NCBI RefSeq assembly: GCF_025136295.1
Contig: NZ_CP062788.1
Span: 1,829,001-1,893,000 of the forward strand
Origin: Aestuariispira ectoiniformans
GTDB lineage: Bacteria; Pseudomonadota; Alphaproteobacteria; UBA8366; Aestuariispiraceae
Reading direction: 5' to 3'
DNA: 64,000 bases
Below, piece by piece: positions 57,976 to 64,000 of the stretch. The translations under genes and the position numbers were made by a program. Each line of letters begins with the position of its first letter. Position 1 is the stretch's first letter. The notes below the pieces were generated by a model. It was not told where the DNA came from, searched no databases, and saw only the letters and a program-made list of their open reading frames with translations.

Positions 57976-60006
57976 ATGGCGACAGGCCGATCTATATCCT
58001 ATGAAGTTTATTATCAGCAGGACCGGCGTTGGCATCTGCAGGCAAGTTTTGATTCCGGCAAACGCGATGATGCCGTGGAGGAAGCCAAGCGCCTGGAGAA
58101 GGAAGGCCATCTTCAGGGCGCCTGCGTTATCCGCGAGGCCTATGACAAAGCTACAAATCTCTCTCATGAATCGATCGTCTACAGCAGTCCCGGTCTGAAG
58201 GAAAAGCCAAGCGTTGCCGCGATCTCCGGTGCCGATGGAAACCTGAAAAACGCCCCGGAAGGGTCGGTTGCCGCGAATGCGGCCCGTGAGGCAAAAAAAC
58301 GCGAAGCCGCCTTCCAGGAACGGCAGATGCGCGAGGCCGAACAATATCAGGCAGCGCAGGAGGAAAAGAAAAAGGCCCCGGCCCTGGCCGCGCCGCCTCG
58401 GCCAACTGTGGAGCCCGGTGCGGAATTGGTGAAGATCGCCCTGGCTTTCCTGGCGGCCAGTATCGGCGGCACCGCCATGACGACCCTGTGCTTCATGCTG
58501 TTGCATATGAGCGGTCTTTTTCTGGGGCGCAATGTCACCCTGACTATTCTGGCAGCGGTGTTCGGTATTACATTTCTTGCGATCTTCCTGCCGCCCCTCA
58601 AGAAAATCCTGGCGGCAAGCAAGCTTGCGAGCGCACGCGCAACAGCCCGGCGACAGGCGCAGGCGGAGCTTTATTCAAGCGATGCCGTGGATGCTTTGGC
58701 CGAGGACGCAGAGGATGCGCAGGGTGTGCAGCCTGCCAATGAGAATGAAGGGGTCGTCTCGGAATCTTCCAATGTGGCGGCAACGCCGGGTACTGGATCG
58801 TCGTCCCCCACGGACGAGGCGGGAGGTGAGGAGAGCGGGGAGGCGACCTCCAAACCCGCAGGTGGTCTGGTGAACCTCCTTGACGAGGGTGTGCCGATGC
58901 CGCCTGCGGCACCCAAATTCAGTTCCCCGGCGGCAGGGCAGGCGGAAACGGGGAAAGAGCAGGCCGAGGTGCTGTCATTCCCCACGGCTGCTGAGATCAG
59001 GGCGAGTGCCGTGCCGGTCCATGTGGTCGAACGCAAGGACAGTCCGACCGGGCCGGAACCGATGGATGCCGCAATCCGCAAGGTTGTTGCAGAGGCCCGC
59101 CAGTATCTGGGCAAGCGCCTGTCTGAAGACGCCTATACCCGGTTTGGTGTGATCCTCTTCCTCGCGGGCTTTTCGGAGCCCTTGATGCTTTGCTATCGGG
59201 TCTCCAAGGAAGATGCGTTCAAGGTTCTGGTCGACAACGTCATGCGCCTCGGGGTGGAAGAAAAACAGGCCAACGGTTTCTGCGCCAATATCGACGAATA
59301 TCTGCTGGATGAACGCTATTTCGGCATGTATTCCCTGGGGCGTAGTGGCGGCAACCGCCGCGTGGCCGACGATGCGTCGGATTCTGCCATTCGTGAGGCG
59401 ATCAAGGTTTGGAATTCTCCATCCAAGATGGACTTGCCGGGGCAAGAGGACGGGGGCGAGGAAAAAAGCAGCTTCGTTGCTGTCATGTTCACCGATATTG
59501 TCGATTCGACCGAGCAGCAGCAGGCAATGGGGGACGAGTGGCTGATGAAGGTCATACGCGCCCATAATGACATCGTGCGCGAGGTCCTGTCCCGTCATCA
59601 GGGACGTGAAATCAAGCATACCGGCGATGGTATCATGGCATCCTTTAACGGGGTCGTGCTCGCGGTTGAAGCCGCGTTATCCATGCAGCAGGGCTTTAGG
59701 CGGTTTTCGGAGGCAATGCCGAACCTGGCCTTCCAGGTGCGGGCGGGGCTGAGCGCCGGGGAGCCGATCCATGAGGATGGAGATATCTTCGGGACACCCG
59801 TCAATCTGGCCGCCCGGGTGATGAGCCACGCCCAGGGCGGGGAGGTTGCGGTGTCTTCCATCGTTCGTGAGTTGTGCCGGGGCAAGGATTTTGAGTTCGA
59901 ACAGGTTGGTGTTTTTGAACTCAAAGGCTTTGAAGAACCACAGCCGGTCTACCATATCCTTAGTGCGAAGAAAGCCGACGAGCCAAAAAAAGAAGGTTTA
60001 CCTTAA
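57976..60006 (+). CDS. Class III adenylate/guanylate cyclase with membrane helices
   Basis: The 676-residue protein ends in a class III cyclase domain (about 490-665). Catalytic metal and base-binding residues are in FTDIVDSTEQQQ, IKHTGDGIMASF, VRAGLSAGEPI and FGTPVNLAARVMSHA. Upstream lie a 70-residue N-terminal domain (SISYEVYYQQDRRWHLQA...), a charged segment, two membrane helices (about 155-205) and a linker. A Popeye/CNB sensor is not seen. Product (cAMP or cGMP) cannot be told by eye. The N-terminal domain resembles that of the ankyrin-like protein at 22273. ATG 57976 is preferred over TTG 57967. Confidence 0.9.
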   Translation: MATGRSISYEVYYQQDRRWHLQASFDSGKRDDAVEEAKRLEKEGHLQGACVIREAYDKATNLSHESIVYSSPGLKEKPSVAAISGADGNLKNAPEGSVAANAAREAKKREAAFQERQMREAEQYQAAQEEKKKAPALAAPPRPTVEPGAELVKIALAFLAASIGGTAMTTLCFMLLHMSGLFLGRNVTLTILAAVFGITFLAIFLPPLKKILAASKLASARATARRQAQAELYSSDAVDALAEDAEDAQGVQPANENEGVVSESSNVAATPGTGSSSPTDEAGGEESGEATSKPAGGLVNLLDEGVPMPPAAPKFSSPAAGQAETGKEQAEVLSFPTAAEIRASAVPVHVVERKDSPTGPEPMDAAIRKVVAEARQYLGKRLSEDAYTRFGVILFLAGFSEPLMLCYRVSKEDAFKVLVDNVMRLGVEEKQANGFCANIDEYLLDERYFGMYSLGRSGGNRRVADDASDSAIREAIKVWNSPSKMDLPGQEDGGEEKSSFVAVMFTDIVDSTEQQQAMGDEWLMKVIRAHNDIVREVLSRHQGREIKHTGDGIMASFNGVVLAVEAALSMQQGFRRFSEAMPNLAFQVRAGLSAGEPIHEDGDIFGTPVNLAARVMSHAQGGEVAVSSIVRELCRGKDFEFEQVGVFELKGFEEPQPVYHILSAKKADEPKKEGLP

Positions 60007-60090
60007 CGTAAACGTCAAGTTTTTGTTTGCTGCGGTGCAGCAGGATGCTAGGATGCGCGCGGCTAAAACAATCGCTCCAGGGAGAAGAAC

Positions 60091-61257
60091 ATGACCACAT
60101 GTATGGTGGGGTGGGCCCACAGCAAATTTGGAAAACTTGAAAATCACGATGTTGAATCGCTGATCGTCGAGGTGGCAAGCGAGGCGATCAAAGACGCGGG
60201 CGTTGCGCCTGAAGACATCGATGCCATCTATCTCGGTTGGTATAACGGCGGCTTTTCGCGTCAGGACTTTGGTTCGTCCTTGGTGATGAACGGCATTGAA
60301 GGTCTGCGCTTCAAGCCCTCCACCCGCGTTGAGAATGCCTGTGCGACCGGATCTGCGGCCATGCATCAGGCGGCCAATTATATTGAATCCAAACAGGGCC
60401 GCGTTGTTCTGGTGGTTGGCGTTGAAAAGATGACGGCGACGCCGGGACCGGAAATCGGGAATATCCTGCTGCAGGCGTCCTATATCAAGGAAGACGGTGA
60501 TATCGAGGGCGGCTTTGCCGGTGTCTTCGGGCAGATCGCCAACGGTTACTTCCAGAAATATGGTGACCAGAGCGACGCGCTGGCGCGGATTGCGGCGAAG
60601 AATCACAAGAATGGTTGCGAGAACCCCTATGCCCAGATGCAGAAAGACCTGGGCTATGAATTCTGCCGCAATATTTCCGACAAGAACCCGGTTGTTGCCG
60701 GACCGCTCAAGCGTACCGATTGTTCGCTGGTCTCCGACGGGGCGGCGGCGGCTGTCCTGACGGATGTGGATATGGCGTTGTCGATGCCAAAGGCTGTTGC
60801 CTTCCGTGCACGTGCACAGGTGAACGATTACCTGCCGATGAGCAAACGGGACATGACTTTCCTGGATGGCTGTGCACATGCGTGGGAGCAGGCTCACGAA
60901 CGTGGCCGTACAAGCCTCGATGATCTGAGCTTTGTTGAAACCCATGACTGCTTCACCATTGCCGAATTGATGCAATATGAAGCGATGGGCCTGACAGAAA
61001 AAGGCCAAGGAGCAAAGGCGCTCGAAGAGGGTTGGACTGAAAAGGACGGCAAGCTGCCGGTGAACCCCTCCGGCGGGTTGAAGGCCAAGGGGCATCCGAT
61101 CGGTGCAACCGGCGTTTCCATGCATGTCCTGACGGCCAAGCAGGTCCGTGGCGAGGCTGGTGGCATTCAGGTGAAGGACGCCAAACTTGGCGGCATCTTC
61201 AACATGGGTGGTGCAGGTGTTGCCAACTATTGTTCTATTCTGGAGGCGCTGCGCTAG
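60091..61257 (+). CDS. Thiolase-family acetyl-CoA acetyltransferase
   Basis: The 388-residue protein belongs to the thiolase superfamily, lipid-transfer (SCP-x-like) branch. It has the nucleophile in RVENACATGSAAMHQA, a C-terminal KAKGHPIGATG His motif and an ETHDCFTIAELMQYEAMG segment. The enzyme probably claims or cleaves acyl-CoA; the substrate is unknown. A clear terminator follows. Confidence 0.9.
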   Translation: MTTCMVGWAHSKFGKLENHDVESLIVEVASEAIKDAGVAPEDIDAIYLGWYNGGFSRQDFGSSLVMNGIEGLRFKPSTRVENACATGSAAMHQAANYIESKQGRVVLVVGVEKMTATPGPEIGNILLQASYIKEDGDIEGGFAGVFGQIANGYFQKYGDQSDALARIAAKNHKNGCENPYAQMQKDLGYEFCRNISDKNPVVAGPLKRTDCSLVSDGAAAAVLTDVDMALSMPKAVAFRARAQVNDYLPMSKRDMTFLDGCAHAWEQAHERGRTSLDDLSFVETHDCFTIAELMQYEAMGLTEKGQGAKALEEGWTEKDGKLPVNPSGGLKAKGHPIGATGVSMHVLTAKQVRGEAGGIQVKDAKLGGIFNMGGAGVANYCSILEALR

Positions 61258-61280
61258 TCCGGAACAGGCAGAAAGAGAAG

Positions 61281-61304
61281 GGCCGCCCTGGTATTGGGGC
61301 GGCC
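61281..61304 (+). terminator. Rho-independent terminator of the thiolase gene
   Basis: An 8-bp stem (GGCCGCCC/GGGCGGCC) with an 8-nt loop is followed by TTTTTT, 23 bp after the stop codon. Confidence 0.9.
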
Positions 61305-61382
61305 TTTTTTGTGCCTGCTCGACGGGGATGAGGGAATATCGTAAGATTACAGAGGCTTGGGGGAAATCACGGGCGGAAACTA

Positions 61383-62042
61383 ATGAAAATTCGATGTTGT
61401 CTGCTTACCCGGCGTTTATTCGTTATTCTGGCATTTTGCCTGATCACTGTCGCGGGCGTTGCGCAGGAAATGCAGCAGGTGCCGCGTTTTATCGAGCAGC
61501 GCTACCTGAAAGCAGCGGGGCAGGGCAGCGCCAAGGCACAATTTACGTTGGGACTTTTGAACGAGCGCGGACTGGTCAAGGATGCCTCCCTTGAAAATGC
61601 GGCGAGCTGGTATCGCCTGGCATCGACAAATGGCTACGCCCCGGCGCAATACCGGCTGGCCCTTCTTCTGGAAAAGCACCAAATAGCGCCGATCGAAGGT
61701 GAGACGATCAAGGCACTTTACCAGTCCGCCGCGACCAAAGGCATGAAAGAGGCGCAGCTCAATCTGGCAATTCTGCTGGAGCGGCGCGGCGAGGTCCGGC
61801 AGGCGTTTGAATGGTATATGGCCGCGGCCAAAGGCGCCGTGGCGCCCGCAATGACGGCGGTTGGCGTGATGTTTGCGCAAGGCCGTGGGGTTGATGCTGA
61901 TCCTGCGCAGGCCTGGGCATGGTTCAGCCGCGCGGTGAAGGCGGGAGATAAAAATGCAGAGCCGCTGATGGCCGCATTGGGCGAAAAATTAACCGATGAT
62001 CAACGGGATCGTGCCAAAATGCTCTTGGAAAGCGGTTCTTGA
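61383..62042 (+). CDS. Sel1-repeat exported protein
   Basis: The 219-residue protein has a signal peptide (MKIRCCLLTRRLFVILAFCLITVAGVAQ) and four Sel1-like helical repeats with AQFTLGLLNERG, AQYRLALLLEKH, AQLNLAILLERRGE and AMTAVGVMFAQGRGVDADPAQAWAWFSRA. Sel1 repeats are protein-interaction scaffolds. There is no operon partner. The next gene lies 216 bp on. Confidence 0.88.
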   Translation: MKIRCCLLTRRLFVILAFCLITVAGVAQEMQQVPRFIEQRYLKAAGQGSAKAQFTLGLLNERGLVKDASLENAASWYRLASTNGYAPAQYRLALLLEKHQIAPIEGETIKALYQSAATKGMKEAQLNLAILLERRGEVRQAFEWYMAAAKGAVAPAMTAVGVMFAQGRGVDADPAQAWAWFSRAVKAGDKNAEPLMAALGEKLTDDQRDRAKMLLESGS

Positions 62043-62258
62043 GCCTTACGTCATCTTCTGTCGGGCAAGGTTATCCGGACGGTCGGACTATTGCCTGCAA
62101 ATGAGGGCTGAGAAATCGCATTGTCGTGTCCGCGAAAATTACTGTCGCACGCAAACGAGATGATCGGGGCCATGCGGATTATTGAACGCAGTATAGGGTT
62201 CTATCATATGTAACCGATTTGCGGGCTCGGTGTTAACGACCGCATCAACTGGGGATGG

Positions 62259-62957
62259 ATGAAGCCGATGGCTGAAGAAGACGATCTCGATCTCCGCGAG
62301 CTGGATGACCAGGAACTTGTGGAACAAATGTGGGATGACCTCTACGACGGTCTTGCCGACGAAATCACAGAGGGCACCAACATCCTGCTGGAGCGTGGCT
62401 GGGAACCGTACCGGGTCCTGACGGAAGCGCTGGTTGAAGGCATGCGGATTGTCGGTATCGACTTCCGCGACGGCATTCTGTTCGTGCCGGAAGTCCTGAT
62501 GGCGGCCAACTCCATGAAGTCCGGGATGAAAATCCTGCGCCCGCTGCTGGCGGAATCCGATTCCCCGCCGCAGGGCAAAATGGTTATCGGTACCGTTAAG
62601 GGCGACATTCACGACATCGGTAAAAACCTTGTCGCGATGATGATGGAAGGCGCCGGCTTTGAGGTGATCGACATCGGAATCAATATTCCGGTCGAGACCT
62701 ATCTGGAGGCTCTGGAAGAGCACAAGCCGGACATCCTGGGCATGTCCGCGCTGCTGACCACCACGATGCCGTATATGAAGGTCGTGATCGACACCATGAA
62801 GGAACAGGGTATCCGTGATGATTACACTGTTCTGGTCGGTGGTGCGCCGCTGAACGAGGAATTTGCCCGTGAAGTTGGTGCCGACGCATATTGCCGTGAC
62901 GCGGCAGTTGCCGTTGAGATGGCCAAGGAATACATGGCGCGCCGCCACAATCAGTGA
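62259..62957 (+). CDS. Methyltransferase-cognate corrinoid protein (MtbC-like)
   Basis: The 232-residue protein has an N-terminal helical cap and a cobalamin-binding domain. The DxHxxG base-off ligand motif is in VIGTVKGDIHDIGKNLVAMMMEGAGFEV, and later conserved segments are GMSALLTTTMPYMKVVID and VLVGGAPLNEEFAREVGADAY. Such proteins carry a methyl group between a substrate-specific methyltransferase and a methyl acceptor. The following DUF1638 and virulence-factor-type genes are usual neighbours in proteobacterial one-carbon clusters. No cobalamin riboswitch is visible in the 216-bp leader. Confidence 0.93.
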   Translation: MKPMAEEDDLDLRELDDQELVEQMWDDLYDGLADEITEGTNILLERGWEPYRVLTEALVEGMRIVGIDFRDGILFVPEVLMAANSMKSGMKILRPLLAESDSPPQGKMVIGTVKGDIHDIGKNLVAMMMEGAGFEVIDIGINIPVETYLEALEEHKPDILGMSALLTTTMPYMKVVIDTMKEQGIRDDYTVLVGGAPLNEEFAREVGADAYCRDAAVAVEMAKEYMARRHNQ

Positions 62958-62984
62958 GGCTGCGCCCCATGATGGGGGCCTGTG

Positions 62985-63650
62985 ATGACTACGCAGGACC
63001 AGAAAATTGAAACTCCGGGGGCTGATCAGTCCCCGGAGTTTATTTCTGATAAGGCCCGTGTCCTGATCATTGCTTGTGGGGCACTGGCGCGGGAAATCCT
63101 GGATATCATCCGCGTGAATGGCTGGGAGCATGTCGGCGTTACCTGCCTTCCGGCAAAGCTGCACAACCGACCGGACCAGATACCCGAACGGCTTCGCGAA
63201 AAAATCCGTCAGGCCAGGGAAAAGGCGGAATTCTCAAAAATCCTTATCGGCTATGCCGATTGCGGCACAGGCGGTCTCCTTGATCAGGTGATCGCGGAGG
63301 AAGGTGTGGAGCGTATCGGTGGCCCACATTGTTATTCCTTCTTTGCCGGATCGGAGCGCTTTAACGAAATTGCAGAACAGGAACTGGGCTCTTTCTATCT
63401 GACCGACTATCTGGTCAGGGCCTTTGATACGCTGATCATGGAAGGCATGGGGCTTAATAAATATCCTGAAATGCGTGATCTCATGTTCGGCAATTACAAG
63501 CGTCTGGTCTATCTGGCGCAGGTCGATGACCCGGAACTGGACCGGCAGGCGGAGGCCGCCGCGGAAAAGCTGGGGCTGGCTTATGAGAAAGTCAAAACCG
63601 GTTATGGCGAGTTGGCGGATTTCATGGCGAAAGCGGCTGACGAAACATAG
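62985..63650 (+). CDS. DUF1638 domain protein
   Basis: The 221-residue protein matches DUF1638: VLIIACGALAREILDII, IGYADCGTGGLLDQVIAEEGVERIGGPHCYSFFAG and FYLTDYLVRAFDTLIMEGMGL. The Cys and His residues in ACG, ADCGTGG and GPHCYSF could form a metal or corrinoid site. The family is found beside corrinoid methyltransferase genes; its reaction is unknown. ATG 62985 is preferred over the adjacent GTG. Confidence 0.9.
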   Translation: MTTQDQKIETPGADQSPEFISDKARVLIIACGALAREILDIIRVNGWEHVGVTCLPAKLHNRPDQIPERLREKIRQAREKAEFSKILIGYADCGTGGLLDQVIAEEGVERIGGPHCYSFFAGSERFNEIAEQELGSFYLTDYLVRAFDTLIMEGMGLNKYPEMRDLMFGNYKRLVYLAQVDDPELDRQAEAAAEKLGLAYEKVKTGYGELADFMAKAADET

Positions 63651-63696
63651 GCCGGAAAGATAACCAAACTGATAAATTAAAGAATAGGTGGATGGA

Positions 63697-63999
63697 ATGG
63701 CTCAACTGATTGTCGTTTACTGGCGCGATATCCCGGCACAGGTGATTGCAAAAAAAGGGCGTCGCGATCAGATCAAGATCCAACTGGAAGAACGATTTGA
63801 GAAGGCGATCGACCGTGCGGCCATGCGGGGTGGTGCGCGCGCGACGGACGACTATCTTGCGGAATGGCGCAAGGCCGATCCGGTTGAGGTTTCCGATGAT
63901 CTGGAAGCCGAGGCCCGCAAGAAAGCCGACGCTTTGGAGGCTGAATATGACGACGCCCGCCTGACCGCTTTGGTCGAAAATGGTGGGGTTGCTGCATAG
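63697..63999 (+). CDS. Virulence-factor-family small protein (PF13769 type)
   Basis: The 100-residue soluble protein (AQLIVVYWRDIPAQVIAKKGRRDQIKIQLEERFEKAIDRAAMRGG...) fits the small family labelled 'virulence factor', despite no evidence of a virulence role. In alphaproteobacteria it accompanies corrinoid proteins and methylenetetrahydrofolate reductase-type genes. It is the last gene in the window; more of the cluster should lie beyond 64000. Confidence 0.82.
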   Translation: MAQLIVVYWRDIPAQVIAKKGRRDQIKIQLEERFEKAIDRAAMRGGARATDDYLAEWRKADPVEVSDDLEAEARKKADALEAEYDDARLTALVENGGVAA

Positions 64000-64000
64000 G

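Noticed and set aside
62127-62143. TGTCCGCGAAAATTACT upstream of the corrinoid gene, similar to the 17-bp element
   Set aside because: It has several core mismatches and no -24/-12 promoter at the expected distance.
62043-62258. Possible cobalamin riboswitch before the corrinoid gene
   Set aside because: No B12-box-like sequence or suitable fold is visible in the 216-bp gap.
1-64000. CRISPR arrays, insertion sequences, prophage and integrase genes
   Set aside because: No direct-repeat arrays, transposase or integrase signatures were seen. Composition and gene content are uniform chromosomal apart from the AT-rich VWA promoters.

Overview
This window looks like ordinary chromosome from a free-living alphaproteobacterium, probably of the Rhodospirillales/Sneathiellales/Kiloniellales type; no genus can be fixed from sequence alone. 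The grounds are the block hisG-hisD-UPF0262-LMW phosphatase-maf-rng-yacG followed by tRNA-Phe, a short HisG, glyQ-glyS-ppdK in a row, DUF6494, UPF0262, a short RNase E/G without the zinc link, and many 4-bp (ATGA) gene overlaps. There is no prophage, insertion sequence, CRISPR array or rRNA operon.

Layout. 1-5.8 kb: an M48 protease (cut by the window edge), a gamma-glutamyltransferase-like lipoprotein, an aminotransferase, and a reverse-strand lipid-type cluster (PHP phosphoesterase, CDP-alcohol phosphatidyltransferase, DUF2062). 5.8-9.2 kb: a MarR regulator with a perfect operator palindrome, a methyltransferase-like gene, and a Nudix/phosphate-transporter pair. 9.2-12.3 kb: three tandem reverse-strand paralogs encoding secreted VWA (DUF1194-like) proteins with PEP-CTERM surface-sorting tails. 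12.4-20.1 kb: tRNA-Met, a solute-binding protein, mnmA and the his/maf/rng cluster with tRNA-Phe. 20.3-26.9 kb: a fourth PEP-CTERM protein, an MliC-like lipoprotein, an FKBP-rhodanese fusion, a large ankyrin-like membrane protein, folB/folP/folK and a small XRE regulator. 27-34 kb: another VWA protein, an acyl-CoA dehydrogenase with an FAD-linked oxidase, a flavin-type oxidase, a methyltransferase, Sua5 and an orphan ParA. 35-42.8 kb: an SLC13/RCK permease, glyQS and ppdK. 43-51.2 kb: a signalling block (two histidine kinases, Rcp1-like regulator, GreA/B-like factor, HD-GYP response regulator, receiver-domain protein). 51.2-56.7 kb: a reverse operon of three glycosyltransferases, asnB and pyrC. 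56.8-64 kb: ygfZ, a class III nucleotide cyclase, a thiolase, a Sel1 protein, and the start of a corrinoid/one-carbon cluster that probably continues past the window.

The most interesting signal is regulatory. All four PEP-CTERM genes, at two separate loci, carry a sigma-54-type -24/-12 promoter. Each also has a 17-bp element of the form TGT-N11-ACA (one copy TAT-N11-ACA), with core TGTCG....T.TTACA, placed 63-65 nt upstream of the -24 box. This reads as a PEP-CTERM regulon with a defined activator site, consistent with the known PrsK/PrsR/RpoN control of exosortase substrates. Other leads are an FKBP-rhodanese fusion with no cysteine, a gamma-glutamyltransferase homolog whose catalytic positions look altered, and an N-terminal domain apparently shared by the nucleotide cyclase and the ankyrin-like membrane protein.
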